From Polynucleobacter sinensis (lineage in GTDB: Bacteria > Pseudomonadota > Gammaproteobacteria > Burkholderiales > Burkholderiaceae), in assembly GCF_001595985.1 (NCBI RefSeq), contig NZ_LOJJ01000009.1, forward strand, positions 62,001 to 126,000: DNA of 64,000 nt. The letters are read 5' to 3'. A program made the position numbers and the translations under genes. The notes below the pieces were generated by a model, which made no database searches, was not told where the DNA came from, and was given only the letters and a program-made list of their open reading frames with translations. Shown piece by piece: positions 26,394 through 36,343 of this stretch. Every line of letters starts with the position of its first letter. The first letter of the stretch is position 1.

Positions 26394-27431
26394 TTAATAG
26401 AGTGTCTGTGTGGCTTGAAATACATCTTCAGGCAAGATATCTTTTAGGCACTTGAGATGTCCAAGTGGGCATTCTCTTTTGTGACAGGGACTGCATGGAA
26501 GATTCAACCAAAGTACTTTTGCTTTGTTGGATAAAGGGGGCGTATGGCGCGGATCACTTGAGCCAAAAATGGCTACTTGCGGAACTTTTAATGCTGCGCC
26601 AATATGCATCAAGCCAGAGTCGTTAGTAATGAGAGTCTTGCTCATGCCAATCAGTGCAATCGCTTCATCTAATGAGGTTTCTCCGCACCAATTGTGTAAA
26701 TGCGTAGATTGACCCGCTTGAGTTTGAATGCTTTTTGCCAGATTATGGTCACCCTTGCCGCCCAAGAGGATGATATGAGCCAAGGAATTGGTTGCTATTA
26801 AGCGGTTTATAAGATCGGCGAAGTGCTCTGGAGGCCAGCGTTTGGTTACGCCATATTCTGCACCTGGGCAAAGGACATAAATTGATTCCTCGGGGATGGA
26901 TGCGTGACGCAGTTTGGTCCGAATCGTTTCTTGCGCTATTGCCGACACATTGAGTTTTGGGTCTGCTGGTTCCAAGTTGCCCGATCCCTTGCTTTCAGAT
27001 AAGACCTGAGCTAGAGCCAGGTAATGATCTGCCATTGGTGGGCGATTAATTTTCTTTGGGTTATCTAGGGAAAAATTAATGAGCCCAAATCTCATTTCTC
27101 CGCGATAACCAACTCTGAAAGGAATATTGGCAAGCCAAGGAATTAGCGCTGACTTAAAACTATTGGGCAATACAAAGCATGCTTCGTATTGCCGTGTTTT
27201 CAGTTGCGCCGCGATTTTCTTTCTAAGGCCCCATTGCAATTGTTTATGAGCTAGACCGGCCTCTATGATTTCATTGACTTCAGCGCAGGAGCGGTAAATA
27301 GATGCGACCCAAGGGCTTGCTAGTACATCAATAGAGGAGTGTGGGTAAATTTCTTTGAGGCTAGCCAATAGCGGCTGGGACATGACTGCATCACCAATCC
27401 AATTGGGTGCGATGATCAGAATACGGTTCAT
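26394..27431 (-). CDS. waaF: Lipopolysaccharide heptosyltransferase II
   Basis: A 345-residue GT9-family glycosyltransferase that adds the second L-glycero-D-manno-heptose of the LPS inner core on the cytoplasmic face of the inner membrane. The start ILIIAPNWIGDAVMSQPLLASL is the classic WaaF/WaaC N-terminus; the GAEYGVTKRWPPEHFADL and TNDSGLMHIGAALKVPQVAIFGSSDP donor-site motifs are intact. A four-cysteine segment (CSPCHKRECPLGHLKC) near the C-terminus is also common in WaaF. The in-frame extension to 27458 adds nine residues; ATG at 27431 fits the family start. Confidence 0.96.
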   Translation of the reverse strand: MNRILIIAPNWIGDAVMSQPLLASLKEIYPHSSIDVLASPWVASIYRSCAEVNEIIEAGLAHKQLQWGLRKKIAAQLKTRQYEACFVLPNSFKSALIPWLANIPFRVGYRGEMRFGLINFSLDNPKKINRPPMADHYLALAQVLSESKGSGNLEPADPKLNVSAIAQETIRTKLRHASIPEESIYVLCPGAEYGVTKRWPPEHFADLINRLIATNSLAHIILLGGKGDHNLAKSIQTQAGQSTHLHNWCGETSLDEAIALIGMSKTLITNDSGLMHIGAALKVPQVAIFGSSDPRHTPPLSNKAKVLWLNLPCSPCHKRECPLGHLKCLKDILPEDVFQATQTLY

Positions 27432-27476
27432 ATGAGGTATCCCGATACAGCGCCCCATGGCGGGGCGCTGATAGGT

Positions 27477-27668
27477 TTAATGCCCGTGCGGCTCGGTGCC
27501 TGGAATGAGTTTGTACTCAGTGCCACAGTAAGGACACTTTGCTTCGCCAGTTTTTGCGACATCCAAAAAAACTCGTGGATGCGAATTCCAGCTAGGCGTT
27601 TTATTAGTTGGGCAATGTAAAGGCAAATCCTTATTGCCATCAATCATCACAACTTGAGATTCACTCAT
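27477..27668 (-). CDS. Zinc-finger protein, NDUFS6-like (zf-CHCC)
   Basis: A 63-residue zinc-ribbon protein. The ligands are visible as H30 in SHPRVFLD and C45 and C48 in CPYCGTEY, plus C19, the zf-CHCC pattern shared with the mitochondrial complex I subunit NDUFS6. Bacterial members are very common in alpha- and betaproteobacteria, often next to ilvE or waaF as here. Its role is unknown; a link with respiratory complex I or Fe-S assembly is inferred from the mitochondrial homologue only. It follows ilvE after 14 bp. Confidence 0.92.
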   Translation of the reverse strand: MSESQVVMIDGNKDLPLHCPTNKTPSWNSHPRVFLDVAKTGEAKCPYCGTEYKLIPGTEPHGH

Positions 27669-27682
27669 TCTTTAATTTCCTA

Positions 27683-28606
27683 TTACTTAACGTAAGTCAG
27701 CCAAGACTTGTACTTATCGCTTCTACCGTAAACGGCATCAAAGTAGGTCTTTTGAATCTTTTCTGTAATGGGACCGCGCTTACCATCGCCAATAGTACGG
27801 TCATCGAGCTCGCGAATGGGCGTTACTTCAGCTGCTGTTCCGGTGAAGAAGGCTTCATCCGCAGAGTAGATCTCATCACGAGTGATGCGTTTCTCACGCA
27901 ACTCAAGACCAAGATCTTTTACGATTTCAATAATGGAATCTCTAGTGATGCCATCCAGGCAGGAAGCCAAATCCGGGGTGTAGACAATACCCTCGCTCAC
28001 CATGAAGATATTTTCGCCTGATCCTTCGGAAACATAGCCTTCGGTATCCAGCAGCAATGCCTCATCGTATCCGTTGGCCGTTACCTCCTGATTGGCCAAA
28101 ATGGAGTTGATGTAGTAACCAGAGGCCTTAGCGCGTACTAAGGATGAGTTTACAAAGTGACGAGTAAACGATGAAGTTTTGACCCGAATTCCTTTGTTTA
28201 GCCCATCCTCACCTAAGTAGGCGCCCCATTCCCACGCTGCAATAGCGGTATGGATGCTGTTTCCTTTTGGTGAAATGCCCAATTTTTGGGAGCCAATGAA
28301 AATAATGGGGCGAATGTAGCAAGACTCTAGCTTGTTGCTGTTAACCACCTCAATAATTCCGTTGGTAATCTGCTCAGGGCTATACGGCATGTTCATTTGA
28401 AAAATCTTCGTGCCATTGAATAGACGCTTAACGTGCTCAGGCAGGCGGAAAATCGCAGTTCCTTGGGGGGTTTTGTAGGCTCGTATACCCTCAAACACGC
28501 CCATTCCATAGTGGAGGCTGTGGGTTAGTACGTGAATATTAGCTTCACGCCAAGGAATTAGCTTCCCATCGGACCAAATAAAGCCATCGCGGTCGGACAT
28601 CGACAT
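27683..28606 (-). CDS. ilvE: Branched-chain amino acid aminotransferase
   Basis: A 307-residue fold-type IV PLP enzyme. The catalytic lysine is K160 in RAKASGYYINSILA, and LHYGMGVFEGIRAY and GYVSEGSGENIFMV are the family signatures. It transfers amino groups between Leu, Ile or Val and 2-oxoglutarate. It is the first gene of a minus-strand run ilvE - zinc-ribbon - waaF - SnoaL-like - hypothetical, and is divergent from pgk across a 200-bp region. Confidence 0.97.
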   Translation of the reverse strand: MSMSDRDGFIWSDGKLIPWREANIHVLTHSLHYGMGVFEGIRAYKTPQGTAIFRLPEHVKRLFNGTKIFQMNMPYSPEQITNGIIEVVNSNKLESCYIRPIIFIGSQKLGISPKGNSIHTAIAAWEWGAYLGEDGLNKGIRVKTSSFTRHFVNSSLVRAKASGYYINSILANQEVTANGYDEALLLDTEGYVSEGSGENIFMVSEGIVYTPDLASCLDGITRDSIIEIVKDLGLELREKRITRDEIYSADEAFFTGTAAEVTPIRELDDRTIGDGKRGPITEKIQKTYFDAVYGRSDKYKSWLTYVK

Positions 28607-28738
28607 TTTCTCTACCTTTTGTGTCTGATAAATCGGTTAATCGGGGCACTAAGCCAGTGGAATTTCTGGTCCCTGGGCCTAGAATACGTCCAAGCCTTTA
28701 TTGTAGAGCAGGCAGGCTAATTTGACCTTCCCATTCCT

Positions 28739-28755
28739 TGGGGGTAGCTCCCCCA
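28739..28755. repeat. G/C palindrome upstream of pgk
   Basis: TGGGGG-N5-CCCCCA is a perfect 6-bp inverted repeat around TAGCT, in the ilvE-pgk intergenic region 51 bp before pgk. It could be an operator or a leader hairpin; no regulator can be named. Confidence 0.5.
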
Positions 28756-28806
28756 GACGATTTAGAATGGAGCAATCCTCATAAACCACCAAATCTACCT
28801 ATTCTC

Positions 28807-30018
28807 ATGCCGGAATCGCTATTTAAAGTTAAACGCCTTAGTGAATTAGCCTCATCAGGCCTTTTAAAGGGAAAACGCGTTCTGATACGTGCCGACCTTA
28901 ATGTTCCCCAGGATGATCTGGGTAATATTACTGAGGACACACGAATTCGGGCTTCGATGCCTGCGGTCCAGATGTGTTTGGATGCTGGTGCAGCCGTAAT
29001 GGTGACATCCCATTTGGGACGTCCTACTGAAGGTGAATTTAAGCCAGAGGATAGCTTGGCCCCTGTTGCAGACCGAATTGCCACACTCTTAAACCGCAAG
29101 GTTCCTCTGATTAGTAATTGGGTAAATGGTGGGTTTGACGTGAACCCTGGCGAATTGGTGTTGCTCGAAAACTGCCGTCTCAATATTGGCGAGAAAAAGA
29201 ACAATGATGAGCTGGCCAAGAAAATAGCTGCCCTTTGCGATGTGTATGTTAATGATGCTTTTGGTACTGCACATCGTGCAGAAGCTACAACAAATGGTGT
29301 TGCAAAGTTTGCTCCGATTGCCTGCGCAGGTCCTTTAATGGCTGCTGAGTTAGACGCATTGAGTCGCGCACTTGCTAGCCCAAAACGTCCTTTGGTAGCG
29401 ATTGTTGCGGGTTCTAAAGTTTCTTCTAAGTTAACGATTCTGAAGGCACTTGCCGATAAGGTCGATGAGCTCATCGTTGGTGGTGGAATTGCGAATACTT
29501 TTATGTTGGCAAAAGGATTGCCTATTGGTAAATCTTTGGCTGAGCCAGATTTAGTGAATGAAGCCAAAGAAATTATGGAGATCATGGAAAAGCGTGGTGC
29601 TCATGTTCCAATTCCAGAAGATGTGGTGGTTGCGAATGAGCTTTCGCCACTAGCGCGAGCCAACCGCGTGCCTGCTGACCAAGTAGCAGAAGACGACATG
29701 ATTTTAGATATTGGACCTAAAACTGCTGCACGTTTATCGATCATGTTGGCGCATGCCGGAACCATTGTGTGGAATGGTCCTCTCGGTGTGTTTGAGATCG
29801 ATCAGTTTGGCGGTGGAACCAAAATGTTGGCTGCGGCGATAGCTCATTCACCTGCGTTTTCAATTGCTGGTGGCGGTGATACCTTGGCAGCAATTGCGAA
29901 GTACGGTATTGAAAATCAAGTGGATTACATCTCTACTGGTGGTGGTGCCTTCTTGGAATTTTTGGAAGGCAAGACCTTACCAGCCTTTGCAGTATTAGCT
30001 GAAAGAGCGAAAGACTAA
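28807..30018 (+). CDS. pgk: Phosphoglycerate kinase
   Basis: A 403-residue enzyme for reversible ATP formation from 1,3-bisphosphoglycerate. Substrate-binding residues occur in [12 protein letters not shown] and SHLGRPTEG; the nucleotide end shows [18 protein letters not shown]. An in-frame TTG at 28738 would add 23 residues with no family similarity; the ATG at 28807 ([14 protein letters not shown]) is chosen. First gene of the pgk-pyk-fba-purC-purE-purK-sua5 series, with pyk starting 2 bp after its stop. Confidence 0.97.
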   Translation: MPESLFKVKRLSELASSGLLKGKRVLIRADLNVPQDDLGNITEDTRIRASMPAVQMCLDAGAAVMVTSHLGRPTEGEFKPEDSLAPVADRIATLLNRKVPLISNWVNGGFDVNPGELVLLENCRLNIGEKKNNDELAKKIAALCDVYVNDAFGTAHRAEATTNGVAKFAPIACAGPLMAAELDALSRALASPKRPLVAIVAGSKVSSKLTILKALADKVDELIVGGGIANTFMLAKGLPIGKSLAEPDLVNEAKEIMEIMEKRGAHVPIPEDVVVANELSPLARANRVPADQVAEDDMILDIGPKTAARLSIMLAHAGTIVWNGPLGVFEIDQFGGGTKMLAAAIAHSPAFSIAGGGDTLAAIAKYGIENQVDYISTGGGAFLEFLEGKTLPAFAVLAERAKD

Positions 30019-30020
30019 AT

Positions 30021-31457
30021 ATGTTGAGAGCAACAAAGATCATCGCCACACTAGGGCCTGCGTCGGAAAAGCCCGAAGTATTGCGCGAGATGATTCGCGC
30101 GGGTGTAGATGTGGTGAGAATGAATTTTTCTCATGGCACTGTTGCAGACCACAAAGCGCGTCATGATTTAGTGCGCAGCATTTCAGCGGAAGTAGGTAAA
30201 GAAGTTGGCATCATGGCTGACTTACAGGGTCCAAAAATTCGGGTTGGTAAATTTGCTGATAGCAAAATCCTTCTGAAAGAAGGCGAGCAATTTATTCTGG
30301 ATGTAGCCTGCCAACTTGGTAATCAAGAGCGCGTTGGCTTGGATTACAAGGAGTTACCACAAGACGTAAAACCTGGTGACCGCCTATTGCTAAATGATGG
30401 CTTGGTAGTACTTCGTGTTGAAAGCGTTAAGGGTGGGGAGATTTTTACTCTTGTTGAGCAAGGCGGCCCACTTTCAAATAACAAAGGCATCAACCGTGCT
30501 GGTGGTGGATTAACTGCGCCGGCTTTAACGGAAAAAGATATTGCAGACTTAGATGCGGCAATTGCAATGGGCGTTGATTTTTTAGCAATTAGCTTTCCAA
30601 AAGATGGTGCAGATATGGCTTATGCACGTAAGTTGGCGGATGCCGCAAGTGCAAAGTATGGCGTTGGTAAGGTGCGCACAATTGCCAAGGTAGAGCGTGC
30701 TGAGGCGATTGAAACTGAGGCATTAATTAGCATCATCCAAGAGAGTGACGGCATTATGGTTGCTCGTGGCGACTTAGCAATTGAGGTCGGCAACCCCGCG
30801 GTTCCTGCTTTGCAAAAGCGCATGATTAAGTTAGCACTAGAGGCTGATAAGTTCACGATTACTGCAACGCAAATGATGGAGTCAATGATTAATGCTCCTG
30901 TGCCAACGCGCGCTGAGGTAAGTGACGTTGCCAATGCTGTATTGGATGGTACAGATGCAGTAATGCTTTCAGCTGAGTCGGCTGCAGGAATGTATCCCGT
31001 TCAAACTATCAAAGCTATGGCTGAGATTTGTGTTGAGGCTGAGAAGTCTGATCGCGTAAAACTAGATACTGATTTTTTAGATCAAACGTTCTCTCGCATT
31101 GATCAAACTATTGCTCTGGGTGCTTTATTTACCGCTCACCATCTCAATGCGAGTGCCATAGCAGCCTTAACGGAGTCAGGCTCGACCGCAGTTTGGATGA
31201 GTCGTCACAATATTCATCTTCCTATTTTTGCCTTAACTTCTAAAATTTCAACGCAACGGGCTTTAAGTACATATCGCAATGTTTTCCCGATTGGTCTGAA
31301 CTACACCAAAGAGCGGGATGCCGCTTTACAGGAAGTGCAAGATTGCTTAAAGCAATTGGGCGCGGTGAAGACGGGTGATGTGGTGGTCTTGACCTCAGGT
31401 GAGCCTATGGGCGAGCCGGGTGGCACGAACTCACTCAAGATTATTCAAGTGAAGTAA
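30021..31457 (+). CDS. pyk: Pyruvate kinase
   Basis: A 478-residue pyruvate kinase. The N-terminal TKIIATLGPASEKPEVLREMI, the VRMNFSHG phosphate region, the ADLQGPKIRVG segment, the active-site IMVARGDLAIEVG and the ATQMMESMI helix are all present, followed by a regulatory C-terminal domain. It makes ATP and pyruvate from phosphoenolpyruvate. It begins 2 bp after pgk, so translation is probably coupled. Confidence 0.98.
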   Translation: MLRATKIIATLGPASEKPEVLREMIRAGVDVVRMNFSHGTVADHKARHDLVRSISAEVGKEVGIMADLQGPKIRVGKFADSKILLKEGEQFILDVACQLGNQERVGLDYKELPQDVKPGDRLLLNDGLVVLRVESVKGGEIFTLVEQGGPLSNNKGINRAGGGLTAPALTEKDIADLDAAIAMGVDFLAISFPKDGADMAYARKLADAASAKYGVGKVRTIAKVERAEAIETEALISIIQESDGIMVARGDLAIEVGNPAVPALQKRMIKLALEADKFTITATQMMESMINAPVPTRAEVSDVANAVLDGTDAVMLSAESAAGMYPVQTIKAMAEICVEAEKSDRVKLDTDFLDQTFSRIDQTIALGALFTAHHLNASAIAALTESGSTAVWMSRHNIHLPIFALTSKISTQRALSTYRNVFPIGLNYTKERDAALQEVQDCLKQLGAVKTGDVVVLTSGEPMGEPGGTNSLKIIQVK

Positions 31458-31512
31458 TTCACATTTATTTTTTTAATTTATTTATTACTCATAATTTAAT
31501 AAAGAGATCATC

Positions 31513-32577
31513 ATGGCTTTAGTATCTTTACGACAACTCTTAGATCACGCTGCGGAACATGGTTATGGTTTACCAGCTTTTAATGTTAATAATTTAGAGC
31601 AGGTTACAGCTATTATGGAAGCGGCTAATGAGGCCGATTCTCCAGTTATCATGCAGGCTTCTGCAGGCGCACGTAAATATGCTGGCGAAGCATTTTTGCG
31701 TCACTTAATTTCTGCTGCAGTGGAAGCTTACCCTCACATTCCTGTTGTCATGCATCAAGACCATGGCCAAAGCTCAGCGGTTTGTATGGCGGCAATTAAG
31801 AGTGGCTTTACCAGTGTGATGATGGATGGCTCTTTGGAAGCTGATGGAAAGACGGTTGCTAGTTATGAGTACAACGTTGATGTCTCCAGAGAGGTAGTGA
31901 AGTTCTCTCACTCCATTGGGGTCACCGTTGAGGCCGAGTTGGGTGTTTTAGGCTCCTTGGAAACCATGCAGGGTGATAAGGAGGATGGTCATGGCGCCGA
32001 TGGCAAGATGACGCGTGAGCAGTTATTAACTGATGTTGAGCAGGCCGCAGACTTTGTGAAGTTGACTCAATGTGATGCATTAGCAATTGCGATTGGTACC
32101 AGTCATGGTGCTTACAAGTTCACGAAGAAGCCTACTGGTGATATCTTGGCCATTGATCGTATTAAAGAAATTCATGCGCGCATTCCGAATACACATTTAG
32201 TGATGCACGGATCCTCAAGCGTTCCCCAGGAATTACTTGCGGAGATCCGTGAGTTTGGTGGCGACATGAAAGAAACTTATGGTGTGCCCGTTGAAGAAAT
32301 TCAAGAGGGTATTAAGCATGGGGTACGCAAGATTAATATTGATACCGATATTCGCTTGGCAATGACGGGGGCTATTCGTCGATATTTTGTTGAGAATCCA
32401 AGCAAATTTGATCCTCGTGATTATTTAAAGCCAGCGCGCGAAGCAGCAAAAAAGGTCTGTATCGCTCGCTTTAATGCATTTGGCAGTTCGGGCCAAGCAT
32501 CTAAAATTAAACCAATTCCACTAGAGAAGATGGCGGAGTTATACAAGAGCGGTAAATTAGCGCAGATTGTGAAGTGA
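31513..32577 (+). CDS. fba: Fructose-bisphosphate aldolase, class II
   Basis: A 354-residue zinc-dependent class II aldolase of the Calvin-cycle subtype (CbbA/FbaA-like). Zinc and substrate residues lie in [29 protein letters not shown] and [18 protein letters not shown]. It splits fructose-1,6-bisphosphate or works in gluconeogenesis. A 55-bp A/T-rich gap after pyk could hold a separate promoter but shows no clear motif; the ribosome-binding site is AAAGAGA. purC starts 7 bp after its stop. Confidence 0.98.
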   Translation: MALVSLRQLLDHAAEHGYGLPAFNVNNLEQVTAIMEAANEADSPVIMQASAGARKYAGEAFLRHLISAAVEAYPHIPVVMHQDHGQSSAVCMAAIKSGFTSVMMDGSLEADGKTVASYEYNVDVSREVVKFSHSIGVTVEAELGVLGSLETMQGDKEDGHGADGKMTREQLLTDVEQAADFVKLTQCDALAIAIGTSHGAYKFTKKPTGDILAIDRIKEIHARIPNTHLVMHGSSSVPQELLAEIREFGGDMKETYGVPVEEIQEGIKHGVRKINIDTDIRLAMTGAIRRYFVENPSKFDPRDYLKPAREAAKKVCIARFNAFGSSGQASKIKPIPLEKMAELYKSGKLAQIVK

Positions 32578-32584
32578 GATAAAT

Positions 32585-33481
32585 ATGCCAGCCTTGTATG
32601 CCACCTCTATTAAGTCATTGCCTTTGCTATCCAAGGGTAAGGTGCGTGATGTTTATGCCCTTGGTGATGACAAGCTATTAATGATTACAACCGATCGTTT
32701 ATCCGCCTTTGATGTAGTGATGGGTCAACCGATTCCTGAGAAAGGAATTGTGCTCAATCAAATGGCGAATTTTTGGTTTGATAAGTTAGCCAATGTGATT
32801 CCCAATCATTTAACCGGTATTGATCCTGAGAGCGTAGTTTCTGCTGATGAAGTTGATCAGGTTAAAGGTCGTGCAGTGGTGGCTAAGCGTTTAAAGCCAA
32901 TCTTAGTCGAGGCGGTGGTTCGTGGTTATCTTGCAGGTAGTGGCTGGAAAGATTACAAGGAAACTGGCAAGGTATGTGGAATCGCATTGCCAGCAGGTTT
33001 AGAGAATGCCCAAAAATTACCTGAGCCCATCTTCACCCCAGCAGCAAAGGCTGAGGTAGGTGAACATGACGAAAACATTTCTTTTGAAAAAGTGATTGAG
33101 ATGATTGGCGAGAAGTTAGCTAATCAGATTCGTGAAGTCAGCATTCGTTTGTATAAAGAGGCTTCTGAATATGCTGCGACTCGTGGAATCATCATTGCAG
33201 ATACCAAGTTTGAGTTTGGTTTAGATGACGCCGGTCAGTTGGTGTTGATGGATGAGATTTTGACTGCCGACTCATCGCGATTCTGGCCTGCCGAAACCTA
33301 TTATGTCGGCGCAAATCCACCCTCATACGACAAGCAGTTTGTGCGTGACTGGCTTGAAACCGCTATGGTTGATGGCAAGCTTTGGCCTAAAACAGCGCCT
33401 GCACCTGCATTACCGGCTGATGTGATCGATAAAACTGCAGAAAAGTATCGCGAGGCCCTTGCTCGCTTAACTAAGGCTTAA
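32585..33481 (+). CDS. purC: Phosphoribosylaminoimidazole-succinocarboxamide synthase
   Basis: A 298-residue SAICAR synthetase of purine synthesis, joining CAIR and aspartate with ATP. The N-terminus [31 protein letters not shown] and the motif [17 protein letters not shown] and [11 protein letters not shown] are typical, and the length matches the longer yeast-like type. It is placed between fba and purE, showing a fused glycolysis-purine operon layout usual for this bacterial group. Confidence 0.98.
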   Translation: MPALYATSIKSLPLLSKGKVRDVYALGDDKLLMITTDRLSAFDVVMGQPIPEKGIVLNQMANFWFDKLANVIPNHLTGIDPESVVSADEVDQVKGRAVVAKRLKPILVEAVVRGYLAGSGWKDYKETGKVCGIALPAGLENAQKLPEPIFTPAAKAEVGEHDENISFEKVIEMIGEKLANQIREVSIRLYKEASEYAATRGIIIADTKFEFGLDDAGQLVLMDEILTADSSRFWPAETYYVGANPPSYDKQFVRDWLETAMVDGKLWPKTAPAPALPADVIDKTAEKYREALARLTKA

Positions 33482-33562
33482 TTTCCTAAACCTCTAAAAA
33501 GGCTGGGATAATAAGCGCTTAAATAGAGGCACGTTGTGAAATTAGGGTATTTGGAGAGGTAA

Positions 33563-34057
33563 ATGAGTAAGAAGCCAATTGTCGGAATAGTGATGGGATC
33601 CAATTCAGATTGGGATACCATGCAACACGCTGCTCAAATGTTGGAGCAATTTGGCATCGCTCATGAGGCTAAAGTAGTCTCTGCTCATCGGATGCCTGAT
33701 GATATGTTTCAGTATGCGCAGAATGCTCACGCCAATGGCTTAAAAGCGATTATTGCCGGCGCTGGTGGTGCTGCTCATTTGCCTGGTATGTTGGCATCTA
33801 AAACAATTATTCCTATTTATGGCGTACCTGTTCCTAGTAAGTACCTTCGCGGCGAGGATTCGCTGTATTCAATCGTACAGATGCCAAAAGGTATTCCGGT
33901 AGCAACATTTGCTATTGGTGAGGCTGGTGCTGCTAATGCAGCTTTGCATGTGATTGCAAACTTGGCGGTAAATGATCCTGCCTTAGCCAAGCAGTTAGAA
34001 GAGTTTCGCGCAAAACAGTCTGATACCGCGCGCTCCATGAATTTGCCGGGATATTAA
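33563..34057 (+). CDS. purE: N5-carboxyaminoimidazole ribonucleotide mutase
   Basis: A 164-residue class I PurE that isomerises N5-CAIR to CAIR. The start [23 protein letters not shown], the [12 protein letters not shown] catalytic histidine region and [15 protein letters not shown] are intact. It works with PurK, which begins 4 bp downstream. An 81-bp gap precedes it, with a GGAGAGG ribosome-binding site. Confidence 0.98.
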   Translation: MSKKPIVGIVMGSNSDWDTMQHAAQMLEQFGIAHEAKVVSAHRMPDDMFQYAQNAHANGLKAIIAGAGGAAHLPGMLASKTIIPIYGVPVPSKYLRGEDSLYSIVQMPKGIPVATFAIGEAGAANAALHVIANLAVNDPALAKQLEEFRAKQSDTARSMNLPGY

Positions 34058-34061
34058 TTAC

Positions 34062-35246
34062 ATGGCAGATCGTATGGAACCCATTTTGCCGGGTTCGTAT
34101 TTAGGAATTTTAGGTGGTGGTCAATTGGGGAGGATGTTTACTCAGGCCGCTCAATCAATGGGATATAAAGTTTGCGTCTTAGATCCTGGCGCAGATAGCC
34201 CTGCTGGCTCCATTGCTGAAAAATTTATCCAGGCTGATTACACCGACTCTTCCGCTTTAAAGGAAATGGCGAATTTATGCCAATCAGTTAGTACTGAGTT
34301 TGAGAATGTTCCAGCTCAAGCACTTGATGAGCTTGAGGCTCTCGGCGTATTCGTGGCACCACGTAGTAGCTGCGTTTCTTTGGCGCAAAATCGAGTTGCA
34401 GAGAAAAAATTTTTAGCAACTTGGCGAGCTGAAACCAATATTGGCCCAGCGCCTTATTGTGTGATTGAGCATGATGCTGATATTGAGCATGCAGCGCCCG
34501 ATCTTTTTCCTGGGATCTTGAAAACTGCACGCATGGGATACGATGGTAAGGGTCAGATTACCGTTTATGAGCCCGCAAGCTTGGCGGCTGCCTGGGCTGA
34601 GTTAGGTAAAGTTCCTTGTGTATTAGAAAAGCGGATGGACTTAGACTTTGAGGTGTCTGCGCTTGTAGTGCGTGGATACGATGATGCGGTTGTAGCTTAT
34701 CCCGTTTCTCAGAATATTCACCGGGATGGTATTTTGCATACCTCTACTGTGCCAGCACCAGCTCTGAAACCTGCGCAAGAAAAGAAAATTATTGAGGCTG
34801 CCAAAGCGCTGATTCGTAAGATCGATTATGTCGGTGTTTTGTGCGTTGAATTTTTTGTGCTCAAGAGTGGCGATATCGTCGCTAACGAGATTGCCCCACG
34901 TCCGCATAATTCTGGTCACTACACTATGGATGCTTGCGTGAGCAGTCAGTTTGAGCAGCAGGTTAGGGCAATGGCTCGTCTACCGCTGGGCGACACTCGT
35001 TTATTAGCCCCAGTCTCGATGCTCAATTTACTCGGCGATCTTTGGTTTGAGGGAAGTGAAGATCGGGCGAGAGAGCCGGCATGGAATCAAGTACTTTCTC
35101 ATCCTGATGCCAAGCTGCATTTATACGGAAAATCGGATCCGAGGATGGGTCGAAAGATGGGGCATATTAACTGCCTAGGCGAGTCCATTAATCAAGCTCG
35201 TCAAAACTGTGCAGCAGTCGCTGTTGAATTAGGGATCGAGCCCTAG
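34062..35246 (+). CDS. purK: N5-carboxyaminoimidazole ribonucleotide synthase
   Basis: A 394-residue ATP-grasp enzyme making N5-CAIR from AIR, bicarbonate and ATP. The N-terminus LGILGGGQLGRMFTQAAQSMGYKV, the KTARMGYDGKGQ loop and NEIAPRPHNSGHYTMDAC are the family hallmarks. It directly follows purE and supplies its substrate. The tsaC/sua5-like gene begins 2 bp after its stop. Confidence 0.98.
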   Translation: MADRMEPILPGSYLGILGGGQLGRMFTQAAQSMGYKVCVLDPGADSPAGSIAEKFIQADYTDSSALKEMANLCQSVSTEFENVPAQALDELEALGVFVAPRSSCVSLAQNRVAEKKFLATWRAETNIGPAPYCVIEHDADIEHAAPDLFPGILKTARMGYDGKGQITVYEPASLAAAWAELGKVPCVLEKRMDLDFEVSALVVRGYDDAVVAYPVSQNIHRDGILHTSTVPAPALKPAQEKKIIEAAKALIRKIDYVGVLCVEFFVLKSGDIVANEIAPRPHNSGHYTMDACVSSQFEQQVRAMARLPLGDTRLLAPVSMLNLLGDLWFEGSEDRAREPAWNQVLSHPDAKLHLYGKSDPRMGRKMGHINCLGESINQARQNCAAVAVELGIEP

Positions 35247-35248
35247 AA

Positions 35249-36343
35249 ATGTCCAGCGATAGTAGCTCTTTGCAATCTACAGCAGTAATCAATGAAGCAG
35301 TGCAGTCTTTGCGTGAGGGGCGCCTTGTGGCGTTCCCAACAGAAACGGTTTACGGACTAGGCGCAGACGCAAAAAATCCCGAGGCTATCAAAAAGGTCTT
35401 CCTCGCAAAAGGCCGGCCTGCTGATCATCCACTCATTATTCATGTGGCGGCTCCTGATAAATTTGATCAGGCTCAGGTGGGTTGGGTACCCGTTCTTTCT
35501 CCCTGGGTGAGGGATATCTCTGAAGATGCGCTCAAGCTAATGAATGCATTTTGGCCTGGCCCTCTCACCTTAGTTTTTAGAAAAGATAAAAGTGTTCCGC
35601 TTGAGGCAACTGGCGGTCAGGAGACGGTGGCAATTCGTGCGCCGGCTCACCCACTCACTCAAGAGCTCCTGCGTAAATTCAAAGGGGGCATTGTAGGTCC
35701 TTCAGCTAATCGGTTTGGTAAAGTGTCGCCTACTAGCGCAGCTGATGTCCGTAGTGAATTTGAGGGGATGTTAGATCTCATGGTTTTGGATGGAGGCGAT
35801 TGCCAGGTTGGCATTGAATCGACCATCGTTGATTTGTCTTCTAGTGATCACCCAACTTTATTAAGACCGGGAATCATTACTCCAGGAGAGATTCTAGAAA
35901 AGACTGGCATCAAAATATTTCTTCCAGGAGAAATCATTCCGGCTGAAGGTGGTGTAGATATTCCAAGGGTCTCGGGTAGTCTGCGTGCTCATTACGCTCC
36001 AACTACGCCATTACGTTTGTATGCGCCGGGAAGAGTCTTAGATGCGCTCAGCGAATTTCCAGATATCAAGTCACGCGTTGCTGTTGCCGTATGGGATTCA
36101 GATTCCGCATTAGGTGAGGATGGCCATCCTTCGGTACATTTTGAGGAAGTTCTGGTGCCAAGTGATAGCGTGGGCTTTGCAGGTAAGTTATACCGTACTC
36201 TTCGTGATCTAGATCAGCAGGGATGGGATTTAATTTTGCTGCCCGAGCCGCCGCCTGGCGAAGAGTGGGATGGTGTAAGGGATAGACTTCAGCGTGCGTG
36301 TTTTGGTTCTGGGCCATCATCTAGCAACCACGCCAATAGCTGA
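35249..36343 (+). CDS. L-threonylcarbamoyladenylate synthase, Sua5 type
   Basis: A 364-residue Sua5-type enzyme that forms threonylcarbamoyl-AMP for t6A37 modification of ANN-reading tRNAs. The N-terminal YrdC/TsaC domain (about 1-215) has GRLVAFPTETVYGLGADA and the KGRPADHPLIIH substrate motif; the extra C-terminal Sua5 domain (about 240-350), reached through a linker with the SGSLRAHYAPTTPL sequence, separates it from the short TsaC type. It ends the glycolysis-purine series; its 3' end overlaps the convergent dacB by 55 bp. Confidence 0.94.
   Translation: MSSDSSSLQSTAVINEAVQSLREGRLVAFPTETVYGLGADAKNPEAIKKVFLAKGRPADHPLIIHVAAPDKFDQAQVGWVPVLSPWVRDISEDALKLMNAFWPGPLTLVFRKDKSVPLEATGGQETVAIRAPAHPLTQELLRKFKGGIVGPSANRFGKVSPTSAADVRSEFEGMLDLMVLDGGDCQVGIESTIVDLSSSDHPTLLRPGIITPGEILEKTGIKIFLPGEIIPAEGGVDIPRVSGSLRAHYAPTTPLRLYAPGRVLDALSEFPDIKSRVAVAVWDSDSALGEDGHPSVHFEEVLVPSDSVGFAGKLYRTLRDLDQQGWDLILLPEPPPGEEWDGVRDRLQRACFGSGPSSSNHANS

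Noticed and set aside
28738..28806. N-terminal extension of pgk
   Set aside because: The 23 extra residues (Pro/Asn-rich) have no counterpart in phosphoglycerate kinases and cover the palindrome region.
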